64,000 bases of DNA from Sipunculus nudus (lineage: Eukaryota > Annelida > Sipuncula > Golfingiida > Sipunculidae): the NCBI GenBank assembly GCA_026874595.1, contig CM049321.1, positions 2,602,479-2,666,478 on the forward strand. Reading direction: 5' to 3'. Below, piece by piece: positions 48,400 to 60,909 of this stretch (position 1 is its first letter; the number at the start of each line of letters is the position of its first letter). Made by a program: the position numbers and the translations under genes. The notes below the pieces were generated by a model. It did no database searches, was not told the origin of the DNA, and was given only the letters and a program-made list of their open reading frames with translations.

Positions 48400-49370
48400 G
48401 CGGTCACAGGCATTACATTTCTTCGGCAAAGTCAGTCAGGGCATTTCTTGGTTTCAAATGAAATGGCCCAAGCAATCCACAGAGTCCAACGAGCTTTGTT
48501 TATTTTGATGCTTGTGATTGCGTCCGGTCCACTGATTTGACATTTGCATTCAGGGGTAAACAGACAGTTTCAAGGAAATATTTTGGAAGGTTTATTTCAA
48601 ATAGACGACGCTATTTTTCATGTTAATGGTCCCTTAAAAAATAACATACTATTTTTATCGTAGGAATACTTTTACGCTCATTCAATATACAGGGCCATCA
48701 TCATGTCATGAACCTATCCTTGAAATAAAGAAAGATTGTTTTGAAAAAAAAGATGAGATGATTACAACTCGATCGGTGCCTGTAAAATGGTATCGCGCAA
48801 ATATTACTAAATGATCCTAGTACTTTTATTACAAATGTGGAGTAAAAATTAAACCAGAGAAGCTTCAGGGGGAGAAGAAGTTCCATAGAATAACTCCTTC
48901 CCTCCAAACATACGCCTGTATATAAGAATAATATATTCAAGGTTAAAAGCTGGCAACATAATTCTTATTACGATAGAATACTGTATAGTTGATAATGCCT
49001 ATAATGTAAAACTCGAATAGCCAGCTAAATGTTCCTGAAACATGATACAATAGACCTTATCCGTTTCACTATCGACACATGTCGGGGATATTTTCGATCT
49101 ATGGTTCGGGGTAGAACACGTGTAACGGAATCATCGGCGGAAGCGGGTTTTTTTGGGGGGCCCTGTTGCATCAAATTGTCTTAACACCAGTATCACCCAT
49201 TACTGACATAAGCGGGCCATGATCCAGGAAGTTTTGAAAAGAGGGGTCAACGGGTGTCATGCATAAAAAATGTCTAAAATAGGGTCGTTGTTTAAGAGTA
49301 GGGGGGGGGGTAATCTCAACCCCCAAAACCCTCAGTCATGCAAAAGATTTGTCTAAAAAATGGTTTTTGG
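48400..49370. other. Unassigned intergenic DNA
   Basis: No gene or element recognised. A G10 run lies at about 49302. Confidence 0.45.
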
Positions 49371-49450
49371 TAAGCCAACCATGAAACGACAAAAGTATTT
49401 TGCAGTATAAGCCTAAACAAGGAGGAGGCTTTATTTTATCCTATATTGAA

Positions 49451-49465
<15 letters not shown>
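49371..49465 (+). repeat. Dispersed repeat flanking the cassette region, copy A
   Basis: Contains AAAAGTATTTTGCAGTATAA, AACAAGGAGGAGGC and TTTATCCTATATTGAACTTA. It matches 60910-61010 in the same orientation. Confidence 0.65.

Positions 49466-49510
<45 letters not shown>
49453..49510. repeat. (TA)n microsatellite
   Basis: About 56 bp of TA at the end of the dispersed repeat. Confidence 0.95.
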
Positions 49511-49513
<3 letters not shown>

Positions 49514-50430
49514 AGTATGATGTGTGGCTGATAAGGGGAGGTTAAAAATTAATGTGAAAGGTGCTCGTCTTAAACATAATTTAACACAAGTAAAAAAGGT
49601 TACATAAAATAGACTACTACTAGTACTAAGGAAACTGACATGTATCAACACAGACGCAGAATGCTAACGTATATTATTAGCGTCCTTGTCCGCCGTGAGA
49701 ACCTGAACGAAACAACGTGTTCATTAAGAATAGCTATGACTGTGTTTACACAGCCATGATAATTCATGCTGGATGCTTCAAACACTAATGAAGTTAATTA
49801 GGCTGTTCAAAAGTAGAGAAGGCCTTCATGAATTTTTTTTTCATGAGACATGAATGTGCCATATATACCCAGTTAACACACAAAAGCTTCGAAAATTTTC
49901 TTAAATGTTAAAAAAAAGAAACTTTGTTTTAAACATCGTTTGAACACTTCTGTAAGTGTCCCCTAGCCTTATCTTGTTATAATTAGTCGGAAAATATTTT
50001 TTTTATCAATTGCATTTAATTGTTCGATTTTAAAACTTTCTTAAAAAAATTATAAAATGCGTATAATGTAATAAAAATGTTTCTTTTAAATATCATTGAA
50101 TTTGACAGAGCTGTAAGTATTATTAAAAGCTAGCTTTTTTAGACACTATTTTATTGTATATGTGTTAATAATTTTCAACACTATAATTAGCGTTTAAACA
50201 AATTTGTCATATTAAAAAAGTCTACATTTTTTATCTATGAAAATTTAGAAATGTTTCTGTTTTTTTTAATCGTCTATAAAATTAAGACATCTGTGTAACT
50301 TGTTGAAAATATTTGTAAAAAATGTTTTCACCGTTTTATTTTTGTGCTTTGATTGTAAAAGCCGGCTTATTCACATGTTGAATTACAATTTTCAATAAAC
50401 CAATTCGATTGACAAAAGTATACAATGGTG
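49511..50430. other. Very AT-rich unassigned DNA
   Basis: No gene was seen. AATAAA occurs at 50393, just before the long LTR, without an associated gene. Confidence 0.45.
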
Positions 50431-51960
50431 TGTCACTTGGGTATACTTGCATTCTGTTTACTATTTATTGGTCACCTGAATATTAAGGACATAAATCAAA
50501 TGAAAAGAAAAATCCTCGTCTCGCCTGTACAGGTCTGTTTACATGCGACCGGGTGTCAGCTGAACCGAACCCTACACACGACGACTCAAACACACGCAGT
50601 GCGCATGCTAGTAGAAAAGGTCTATTGGGGGGATTAAACATGGGGGAAAAAACTTAATTGAAAAAAGTCTAAAATGAATATTAGACCACGTCAAGTGTAA
50701 AACAATCTAAGAATTACGACTGTCCCTGGAACAATATGTATATTTAGGTATAGAAAATATGACCAGATAATTGTTTTTCAAGTGTTATTAATTTTATGAA
50801 GCATCATGTTTAGCCTTAAACATGAGACACCCTGTTCGGCTGAACACGTGTTTCATTTAGTGTAATTCCAAAAGCGGTTAAGCAACCAGTAGGCGCCACC
50901 AGCATCTTTGATGTTCAGTTCTATGTAGCGTAGACTCGTGCGAAATGATCTTGAACGACGGTCCCCCCAATAACTGTGTATGGTAGGCGACGTCTTTTCT
51001 GCGATTTTGTTTAGGCTAGTTTTCCCACGAAATCATTCCTGGGGGCGGGTCTGCGTTAAGTTTGATGTGTGTTGACAACGGCCATCGTGGATGGAAGTGC
51101 TGATTGGCGGAGAAATCTTGCGGGAATTGTGACGTCAGGGGTATTATATAAGGCTTGAACCCAAGTAATGATAATGGTGCGCCTGCGCGTTACGGGAGAG
51201 TAGCGTCTTCCGAATACGTTCCAGTAGTCCAACCGGCTGGCCTCCAAACCTCCTCTGTCCAGTTGAGGAATCGCACCAATGTAGTGACAGTCTTCGTCTG
51301 AGGGAGGCCATCTTGTTGATACTTGGTAAAGTACTTCCGAGACAGTGGTACTGTATGCCGAAGGACAGTCATTTTCGTGATGATGCGCGCTTGAAGGAAC
51401 AGGCAAGGAAAATTTGTCTTGACGCGGAACTGTGATGGTGCTGAATTTTGCTAGAGAGTGCGTATATTCTGTATCCGGTCACTGGAGGGCTCCAGTAGAC
51501 TACAGGCGAGAGAGCGGATGATTCAGGGCTTTACAGGAACATTTGGTGTGCGACACGCGAAAGGTGATTGATGGACGATAGACAGTAATAGCGCAGTGAG
51601 AACTAGCTGTGTTTTGTGACGTTCTGTATTACGCTGGGATTAGACAGGGACTAGCGGAACGTCTAGACGTCATGCGAGAGCGAGATGTCATGTGACCTTG
51701 AACATATGAACTGTGTCTGTGATAGACTGTTATGATGATTAATGGACTCTGTGCACTTCCGTGAACACTGCTTTATTTGTGTTGACTGCTGACCCCCCCC
51801 CCCCCCCCGGCCCCAGATCTGTAAGTAAACCCTTTATTTGTTATTATATTCTTTATTATCTTCCGACTGTCTTAGAGTTTTTCTTTGGGTGTGTTAATAT
51901 CTAGTCTGCCTGTAATTTGACGGACTGGAAAGAACATGGAAGTTCGCATCCCAAGTGACA
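50431..51960 (+). mobile_element. Long LTR (1530 bp) of a Ty3-type element
   Basis: The ends are a perfect 11-bp inverted repeat, TGTCACTTGGG and CCCAAGTGACA. Promoter elements lie in order inside: ATTGG at 51103, a full CRE (TGACGTCA) at 51130 and TATATAAGG at 51146. A C16 run sits at 51784 and a consensus donor GTAAGT at 51821. Directly after the LTR comes TGAAATGGCGAGCGTGC, whose TGGCGAGCGTGC equals the primer-site motif after the LTR at 31245. No target-site duplication flanks it, so it is a 5' LTR with its interior lost, not a solo LTR. Confidence 0.72.
51103..51154 (+). promoter_or_regulatory. LTR core promoter: inverted CCAAT, CRE, TATA
   Basis: ATTGG, TGACGTCA and TATATAAGG lie within 52 bases in a typical Pol II arrangement. 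Transcription would start near 51175 and run toward the cassette array. Confidence 0.6.
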
Positions 51961-52087
51961 TGAAATGGCGAGCGTGCATTCAGGATTGATTTAGTATTAG
52001 GTAAAACTTTTATACTGATTTGCGAAAATAATTCTTTGAATTTTTTAATGTTTTGCAACATTTGAACTTGAAAGTCAGTGCTGAGAA
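51961..52087 (+). mobile_element. Remnant leader of the Ty3-type element
   Basis: About 125 bases after the LTR start with the primer-site motif (51965) and contain no coding sequence. They stop where the tandem cassette array begins. Confidence 0.45.
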
Positions 52088-52167
52088 CTGATATGTTCAA
52101 AACTAACCCAGCGGTTACAATAACGTCGATATGTTTCCAATCTCATATTTTTACATTTATATTTTAG

Positions 52168-52260
52168 ACACAACTACGCAAGCCCTAACAATGCCAACGC
52201 CATCGCCAAGAAAGCGGCAACTTGAGCCAAAATCTGTACCACCGGCACCACCGGCACCAG
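52168..52260 (+). CDS. Cassette exon 1 (93 nt, Pro/Thr-rich, founder-like)
   Basis: Exon-like segment of 31 codons, phase 1 at both ends, between TATATTTTAG and GTTTGC. In the phase-1 frame it codes TTTQALTMPTPSPRKRQL and then EPKSVPPAPPAP; both other frames contain stops. It is 36 bases longer than the other cassettes, a multiple of three, so the symmetric phase is kept. An in-frame ATG is at 52191. No domain is known. Confidence 0.42.
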
Positions 52261-53387
52261 GTTTGCTCTTCTAAACTGTAATCCACGCTAAAATGACTTG
52301 TAACCCTCAGTTTATTCACGCTGACCGGAAGACACTGGCATTTTAAAATATTAAAATTAGGTGAATTTTCCTCCATCAATAACAAGTCGAGAGAATCTCT
52401 TCGTAGAGTTATACCTGTGCTGAGGATGAATATTGGGTGCTTTTTGAGTGGAGTTGCTCTTCCCAATCAAGTAAGTCACTATGTGATAGAGGTGGACAAT
52501 GAATATAAAAGGAAATTTAAGATTTTATACAGAACATTTATAGACACTTAAGAAGAAGTAAACTTCTTTCAAAGTTGGCAGGCACCATTCGTTCTGACTG
52601 TTCCTGCTCACACCAAGTGTTTCAAGGGGTTATCGTATACGGCCACCAATGCGCCGTATCTCATTCATGTAATGATACCCTTTTTTCAGTGTAACGTTCC
52701 CCGCAACCGGTCCTTGTTACGCAAGCCATTTTACAAAAAAAAATGTTAAAGTTAAAGAGTCGTAACTGCTCAGTTGCACTTAAATATATTAAAAAAAAAA
52801 CACTTGAAACCAAAGTACAGAGTGAAGTTTTGATAATAACAGATTCAACAGTCGTCTTCTTTATGTTTTCTAAACCTAACTGTCATCCAGATCTTGTCGG
52901 AAAATGGGCAAAAGCAATAATATCTAATCCATGAGGCCGCCATATCTCTCAAGTTAATGTGATAAAAAATCATTTTCAACGAATTTGAAAGAACAAGAAG
53001 AACCATTGGGAAAACCTACAGCAACCTTTTGTCATTGGTTAGAACAATCTTGACGCAGTACCAACGACTTGTTCTTCATAAGTAGCGTTACCACCGCAAA
53101 AAAAGGTAATATCAACAGGAATCATAAAAATAACATAGTTATAACTGATTAAAGTTAACGTTTTCTTATACCAATTATGCTTCAGCAAACCCAGTTTCAT
53201 ATACTTCAATGAGTCCTATGCAATATTTCCTAAAGACAGAAGGTTTCACTTATTTATTTTTAAAAAAATAAATCGCTAAATGGCAATAAATCGAATATCG
53301 ATGATATAGGCCCAACAAAAAACTGACCCACCGGTTACATCAACATCGATATGTTTCCAATCTCATATTATTACATTTTTATTGTAG

Positions 53388-53444
53388 ACACAACTACGCA
53401 AGCCCTAAGAACGTCAACGCCTATAACGCCAGCACCGTTAACAG
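53388..53444 (+). CDS. Cassette exon 2 (57 nt)
   Basis: Phase 1-1, 19 codons: TTTQALRTSTPITPAPLT, with the split codon giving Asp or Gly at the junction. Many Thr and Pro residues suit mucin-type O-glycosylation if secreted. Confidence 0.4.
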
Positions 53445-54556
53445 GTTTGCTCCTCTTAACTTTAACCGCACTAAAATGACCCGTAACCCTCAGAATAATC
53501 ATGCTGACTGGAACACACTGGCCATTTTAAATATTAAAATTAGGAGAATTTCCTCCATCTATAACAAGTCGATGGAAACTGTTCGTTGAGTTATACCTGT
53601 GCTTGGAATCGATCTTGGATGCTTTTTGAAGGAAGTTGCTCTTCCCAATGCAGTAGGTCACCACTAGAAAGAGGCTGCCAAAGAATATATGTGGAAACTT
53701 AAGATTGTTAACAGAACTTTTGTAGCACTTAGGGAGAAGTAAACTTCTTTCGAAGTCGTTCTGACTATTCCTGCTTACAGTGAGAGTTTCAAAGGTCGCA
53801 TTTATTGTATACAGCCATCAGGGCGCCGTATCTCATTAATGGAATGATACCCTTTTATTAGTATGACTTTTCCCGCAAGCGGCCCTTGTAAAGCAGGCCC
53901 TTTTACAATAAAAAATGTTAAAGTTAAAGAGTCGTAACTGCTTAGTTGCACTTTAATATATTAAAAACCCATTTGGAACCAAAGTACACAGTAAAGTTTT
54001 GATAAAAACAGATTGAACAGTCGTCTTTTTATGTTTTCTAAACCTAACTGTCATCCAGTTCTTGTCCGAAAATTGTCAAAAGCAATAATATCTAATCCAT
54101 GAGGCCGCCATATCTCTCAAGTTATGTGATAAAAAAATCATTTTCAACGAATTTGAACGAACAAGAAGAACCATTGGGAAAACCTACAGCAACCTTTTTT
54201 CAATGGTTAGAACATTCTTGACGCAGTACCAACGACTTGTTCTTCATAAGTAGCGTTACCACTGCAAAGAAAAATGTAAAATCAACAAGAATCATAAAAA
54301 TCCCATAGTTATAACTGATTAAAGTTAACGTTTTCTTATACCAATTATGCTTCAGCAAACCCAGTTTCATATAGTTCAATGAGTCCTATGCAATGATTCC
54401 TAAAGACGAAAGGCTTCACTTATTTATTTTTCAAGATATAAATCGCTAAATGGCAATAAATCGAATATCGATGATATAGGCCCAACAAAAACTGACCCAG
54501 CGTTTACATCAACATCGATATGTTTCCAATCTCATATTGTTACATTTTTATTGTAG

Positions 54557-54613
54557 ACACAACTACGCAAGCCCTAAGAACGTAAACGCCTATAACGCCA
54601 GCACCGTTAACAG
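54557..54613 (+). pseudogene. Cassette exon 3 with in-frame stop
   Basis: Same 57-nt cassette but TCA is TAA at 54583-54585, ending the frame after TTTQALRT. Since the cassette is symmetric, skipping it would keep the frame. Confidence 0.42.
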
Positions 54614-55725
54614 GTTTGCTCCTCTTAACTTTAACCGCACTAAAATGACCCGTAACCCTCAGAATAATCATGCTGACTGGAACACACTGGCCATTTTAAA
54701 TATTAAAATTAGGAGAATTTCCTCCATCTATAACAAGTCGATGGAAACTGTTCGTTGAGTTATACCTGTGCTTGGAATCGATCTTGGATGCTTTTTGAAG
54801 GAAGTTGCTCTTCCCAATGCAGTAGGTCACCACTAGAAAGAGGCTGCCAAAGAATATATGTGGAAACTTAAGATTGTTTACAGAACTTTTGTAGCACTTA
54901 GGGAGAAGTAAACTTCTTTCGAAGTCGTTCTGACTATTCCTGCTTACAGTGAGAGTTTCAAAGGTCGCATTTATTGTATACAGCCACCAGGGCGCCGTAT
55001 CTCATTAATGGAATGATACCCTTTTATTAGTATGACTTTTCCCGCAAGCGGCCCTTGTAAAGCAGGCCCTTTTACAATAAAACATGTTAAAGTTAAAGAG
55101 TCGTAACTGCTTAGTTGCACTTTAATATATTAAAAACCCATTTGAAACCAAAGTACACGGTAAAGTTTTGATAAAAACAGATTGAACAGTCGTCTTTTTA
55201 TGTTTTCTCAACCTAACTGTCATCCAGTTCTTGTCCGAAAATTGTCAAAAGCAATAATATTTAATCCATGAGGCCGCCATATCTCTCAAGTTATGTGATA
55301 AAAAAATCATTTTCAACGAATTTGAACGAACAAGAAGAACCATTGGGAAAACCTACAGCAACCTTTTTTCAATGGTTAGAACATTCTTGACGCAGTACCA
55401 ACGACTTGTTCTTCATAAGTAGCGTTACCACTGCAAAGAAAAATGTAAAATCAACAAGAATCATAAAAATCCCATAGTTATAACTGATTAAAGTTAACGT
55501 TTTCTTATACCAATTATGCTTCAGCAAACCCAGTTTCATATAGTTCAATGAGTCCTATGCAATGATTCCTAAAGACGAAAGGCTTCACTTATTTATTTTT
55601 CAAGATATAAATCGCTAAATGGCAATAAATCGAATATCGATGATATAGGCCCAACAAAAACTGACCCAGCGTTTACATCAACATCGATATGTTTCCAATC
55701 TCATATTGTTACATTTTTATTGTAG

Positions 55726-55782
55726 ACACAACTACGCAAGCCCTAAGAACGTCAAGGCCTATAACGCCAGCACCGTTAACAG
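55726..55782 (+). CDS. Cassette exon 4 (57 nt)
   Basis: Phase 1-1, codes TTTQALRTSRPITPAPLT; differs from cassette 2 by one residue (T to R). Confidence 0.4.
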
Positions 55783-56892
55783 GTTTGCTCCTCTTAACTT
55801 TAACCGCACTAAAATGACCCGTAACCCTCAGAATAATCATGCTGACTGGAACACACTGGCCATTTTAAATATTAACTAGGAGAATTTCCTCCGTCTATAA
55901 CAAGTCCATGGAAACTGTTCGTTGAGTTATACCTGTGCTTTGAATCGATCTTGGATGCTTTTTGAAGGAAGTTGCTCTTCCCAATGCAGTAGGTCACCAC
56001 TAGAAAGAGGCTGCCAAAGAATATATGTGGAAACTTAAGATTGTTTACAGAACTTTTGTAGCACTTAGGGAGAAGTAAACTTCTTTCGAAGTCGTTCTGA
56101 CTATTCCTGCTTACAGTGAGAGTTTCAAAGGTCGCATTTTTTGTATACAGCCACCAGGGCGCCGTATCTCATTAATGGAATGATACCCTTTTATTAGTAT
56201 GACTTTTCCCGCAAGCGGCCCTTGTAAAGCAAGCCCTTTTACAATAAAAAATGTTAAAGTTAAAGAGTCGTAACTGCTTAGTTGCACTTTAATATATTAA
56301 AAACCCATTTGGAACCAAAGTACACAGTAAAGTTTTGATAAAAACAGATTGAACAGTCGTCTTTTTATGTTTTCTAAACCTAACTGTTATCCAGTTCTTG
56401 TCGGAAAATTGGCAAAAGCAATAATATCTAATCCATGAGGCCGCCATATCTCTCAAGTTATGTGATAAAAAAATCATTTTCAACGAATTTGAACGAACAA
56501 GAAGAACCATTGGGAAAACCTACAGCAACCTTTTTTCATTGGTTAGAACATTCTTGACGCAGTACCAACGACTTGTTCTTCATAAGTAGCGTTACCACTG
56601 CAAAGAAAAATGTTAAATCAACAGGAATCATAAAAATCCCATAGTTATAACTGATTAAAGTTAACGTTTTCTTATACCAATTATGCTTCAGCAAACCCAG
56701 TTTCATATAGTTCAATGAGTCCTATGCAATGATTCCTAAAGACGAAAGGCTTCACTTATTTATTTTTCAAGATATAAATCGCTAAATGGCAATAAATCGA
56801 ATATCGATGATATAGGCCCAACAAAAACTGACCCAGCGTTTACATCAACATCGATATGTTTCCAATCTCATATTGTTACATTTTTATTGTAG

Positions 56893-56949
56893 ACACAACT
56901 ACGCAAGCCCTAAGAACGTCAACGTCTATAACGCCAGCACCGTTAACAG
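56893..56949 (+). CDS. Cassette exon 5 (57 nt)
   Basis: Phase 1-1, codes TTTQALRTSTSITPAPLT; one residue differs from cassette 2 (P to S). Confidence 0.4.
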
Positions 56950-58057
56950 GTTTGCTCCTCTTAACTTTAACCGCACTAAAATGACCCGTAACCCTCAGAA
57001 TAATCATGCTGATTGGAACACAGTGGCCATTTTGAATATTAATTAGGAGAATTTCCTCCATCTATAACAAGTCGATGGAAACTGTTCGTTGAGTTAAACC
57101 TGTGCTTGGAATCGATCTTGGATGTTTTTTGAAGGAAGTTGCTCTTCCCAATCCAGTAGGTCACCACTAGAAAGAGGCTGCCAAAGAATATATGTGGAAA
57201 CTTAAGATTCTTTACAAAACTTTAGTAGCACTTAGGGAGAAGTGAACTTCTTTCGAAGTCGTTCTGACTGTTTCGCTCACAGTGAGAGTTTCAAAGGTCG
57301 CATCTATTGTATACAGCCACCAGGGCGCCGTATCTCATTCATGAAATGATACCCTTTTATTAGCATGACTTTCCCCGCAAGCGGCCCTTGTAAAGCATGC
57401 CCTTTTACAATAAAAAATGTTAAAGTTAAAGAGTCGTAAGTGCTTAGTTGCACTTTAATATATTAAAAACCCGTTTGGAACTGATGCACACAGTAAAGTT
57501 TTGATAAAAACAGATTGAACAGTCTTTTTTTTATGTTTTCTAGACCTAACTGTCATCCAGTTCTTGTCGGAAAATTGGCAAAAGCAATAATATCTAATCC
57601 ATAAGGCCGCCATATTTCTCAAGTTATGTGATAAAAAAATCATTTTCAACGAATTTGAACGAACAAGAAGAACCATTGGGAAAACCTACAGCAACCTTTT
57701 TTCATTAGTTAGAACAATCTTGACGCAGTACCAACGACTTGTTCTTCATAAGTAGCGTTACCACTGCAAAGAAAAATGTAAAATCAAGAGGAACCATAAA
57801 AACCCATGGTTATAACTGATTAAAGTTAACATTTTCTTATACCAATTATCCTTCAGCAAACCCAGTTTCATATAGTTCAATGAGTCCTATGCAATATTTC
57901 CTAAAGACAAAAGGCTTCACTTATTTATTTTTCAAAATATAAATCGTTAAATGGCAATAAATCGAATATCGATGATATAGGCCCAACAAAAACTGACCCA
58001 GCGTTTACATCAACATCGATATGTTTCCAATCTCATATTGTTACATTTGTATTGTAG

Positions 58058-58114
58058 ACACAACTACGCAAGCCCTAAGAACGCCAACGTCTATAACGAC
58101 AGCACCGTTAACAG
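58058..58114 (+). CDS. Cassette exon 6 (57 nt)
   Basis: Phase 1-1, codes TTTQALRTPTSITTAPLT. It remains open despite three residue changes relative to cassette 2. Confidence 0.4.
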
Positions 58115-59225
58115 GTTTGCTCCTCTTAACTTTAACCCAAATAAAATGACCCGTAACCCTCAGAATAATCATGCTGACTGGAACACAGTGGCCATTTTGA
58201 ATATTAATTAGGAGAATTTCCTCCATCTATAACAAGTCGATGGAAACTGTTCGTGGAGTTATACCTGTGCTTGGAATCGATCTTGGATGCTTTTTGAAGG
58301 AAGTTGCTCTTCCCAATGCAGTAGGTCACCACTAGAAAGAAGCTGCCAAAGAATATATGTGGAAACTTAAGATTGTTTACAAAACTTTTGAAACAATATG
58401 TTAGAAGTAAACTTCTTTTGAAGTCGTTCTGACTGTTCCTGCTCACAGTGAGAGTTTCAAAGGTTGCATTTATTGTATACAGCCAGCAGGGCGCCGTATC
58501 TCATTAATGGAACGATACCCTTTTATTAGCATGACTTTCCCCGCAAGCGGCCCTTGTAAAGCAAGCCCTTTTATAAAAAAAAAATGTAAAAGTTAAAGAG
58601 TCGTAACTGCTAAGTTGCACTTTAATATATTAAAAATCCATTTGGAACCAAAGTACACAGTAAAGTTTTGATAAAAACAGATTCAACAGTCGTCTTTTTT
58701 ATGTTTTCTAAACCTAACTGTCATGCAGTTCTTGTCCGACAATTGGCAAAAGCAATAATAACTTATCCATGAGGCCGCCATATCTGTCAAGTTAATGTGA
58801 TAAAAAATCATTTTCAACGAATTTGAACGAACAAGAAGAACCATTGGGAAAACCGACAGCAACCTTTTGTCATTGGTTAGAACAATCTTGACGCAGTACC
58901 AACGACTTGTTCTTCATAAGTAGCGTTACCACTGCAAAGAAAAATGTAAAATCAACAGGAATCAGAAAAATCCCATAGTTATAACTGATTAAAGTTAACG
59001 TTTTCTTATACCAATTATGCTTCAGCAAACCCAGTTTCATATAGTTCTATGAGTCTTATGCAATATTTCCTAATTACAAAAGGCTTCACTTATTATTTTT
59101 CAAAATATAAATCGTTAAATGACAATAAATCGAATATCGATGATATAGGCCCAACAAAAACTGACCCAGCGTTTACATCAACATCGATATGTTTCCAGTC
59201 TCATATTGTTACATTTTTATTGTAG

Positions 59226-59282
59226 ACACAAATACGCAAGCCGTAAGAACGCTAACGCCTATAACGACAGCACCGTTAACAG
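59226..59282 (+). CDS. Cassette exon 7 (57 nt)
   Basis: Phase 1-1, codes TNTQAVRTLTPITTAPLT. It is the last copy in the window; I could not find a terminal exon with a matching phase-1 acceptor before 64000. Confidence 0.4.
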
Positions 59283-60110
59283 GTTTGCTCCTCTTAACTT
59301 TAACCCAAATAAAATGACCCGTAACCCTCAGAATAATCATGCGGACTGGAACACACTGGCCATTTTGAATATTAAAATTAGGAGAATTTCCTCCATCTAT
59401 AACAAGTTGATGGAAACTGTTCGTTGAGTTATACCTGTGCTTGGAATCGATCTTGAATGCTTTCTAAAGGAAGTTGCTCTTCCCAATCTATTAGGTCACC
59501 ACTAGAAAGAGGTGGCCAAAGAATATATATGGAAACTTAAGATTATTACAGAATTTTAGTAGCACATAGGGAGAAGTGAACTTCTTTCGATGTTGTCCTG
59601 ACTGTTCCTGCACACACTGAGTTTCAAAGGTCGCATTTATTGTATACAGCCACCAGGGCGCCGTATCTCATTCATGTAATGATACCCCGTTATTAGTTTG
59701 ATTTTCCCCGCAACCGGTAATTGTAAAGCAAGCCCTTTTACAATAAAAATGTTAAAGTTAAAGATTCGTAATTGCTTTGTTTCCCTTAAATGCATTAAGA
59801 ATCTTTTAGGAACGAAACTCACAGTTATCTGTTGATAATAACAAATCCAACAGTCGTCTTTTTATATTTATTAAACCTACCTGTCATCCAGACCTTGTCG
59901 AAAAATGGGCAAAAGCAATAATAAACAATCCATGGTGCCATTACATCTCTCAAGTTTTATGATAACAAACTTGAAAGAACAAGAAGAACCTAGGGGGAAA
60001 ACCTACAGCAACCATTAGACATTGGTTAGAACAATCTTTACCCAGTACCAACGACCAGTTCTTCATAAGTGGTCGGTATTTGGAATGAATTAAAGCGTTA
60101 CCACTGCGGG

Positions 60111-60909
60111 ACAAAATTTGAAATTATAAGGGATTATTTAGTGGGGATTATTCGGGTATCACAGTATTATGATGAAAGACGTAACTGTATTTTAACTAAG
60201 CCTTAGTCATATCGCCGGCCGAGCTCTAGTGGATTTCTTATAAATTGGCCAAGAAGCAAGCTCCACGCCCATTTTTAAATCCGGCCGACATCCATTAATT
60301 TTTGTAGATTGTGGTCATATAAGTATCGAGGCAGAGTCAAAAGATTTTTGTCATCCCCAGAAATGTGATGGGGCCCGACAGGACGTTGTTGCAAGTAGAT
60401 CCGAGCCTCATCCGAAATACTCATATATTTCATTTGCAACATATAACTGAATAGTGTGTGGGGGGGGGGTCACATTGACCATACCCCTTGCCAATAAGTT
60501 TAGGAATATACACCCATCCCCTATATTGATCCCCCTGAGTACATTGACATGTATCCAGAGTATGCCAAAAAGCTTATAGATAAGGCAGGTGAAAATCCGC
60601 TGCTGGCTTGAAAAGAAAAGAATATTTAAATATATCAATGTAAAAAATATAAGTTTGGTGTTTTTGTCATAAGTGTTCCCCAATATAACAGAAATAACAC
60701 ATACACAAGTGACCCATTGGTATATGACGTTGATTAATATGAACTAACATTCAATCCAAACTGTTATAAATAAAATAATCAGTTTTGTTTAAATATTGCT
60801 GGACAAGACATTTATATCACATTACTTGGTAGTCACGTAGGGGCTAACATGTAATTACAAAAAAAATAAATGACTGATTACAGCTGGTCTCTAGTTCGAC
60901 AGGGCACAA
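60111..60909. other. Unassigned intergenic DNA
   Basis: No gene recognised. Contains a G10 run at about 60460. Confidence 0.45.

Larger units (their letters stand above)
52088..60110 (+). repeat. Seven-unit tandem array, ~1.17-kb unit, each with an exon-like cassette
   Basis: Cassette starts fall at 52168, 53388, 54557, 55726, 56893, 58058 and 59226, giving spacings of 1220, 1169, 1169, 1167, 1165 and 1168. Units 2-6 are very similar, unit 7 a little less and unit 1 most diverged. In each unit TTACATTTTTATTGTAG (a good acceptor with pyrimidine tract) precedes the cassette and CAG|GTTTGCTC follows it. The rest is AT-rich and full of stops. Similarity fades at about 60110 near GCGTTACCACTGCGGGAC. 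Spacing and intron-like context suggest repeated duplication of one exon with its introns; a satellite with chance splice-like motifs is the alternative. Confidence 0.9.

Noticed and set aside
51056-51406. 116-codon minus-strand frame
   Set aside because: It lies wholly inside the GC-richer U3/R part of the LTR and opposes its promoter; no domain was recognised.
56289-57676. Minus-strand 73-codon frames repeated at 56289-56510 and 57455-57676
   Set aside because: Present in only some units and without splice or start context; they reflect repeat identity.
53380-59427. About 73-codon plus-strand frames in cassette units (for example 54537-54758 and 59206-59427)
   Set aside because: The frame reads through the donor site, is broken in unit 1 and by two-base deletions in units 4-6, so it is not preserved as the Thr/Pro cassette frame is.
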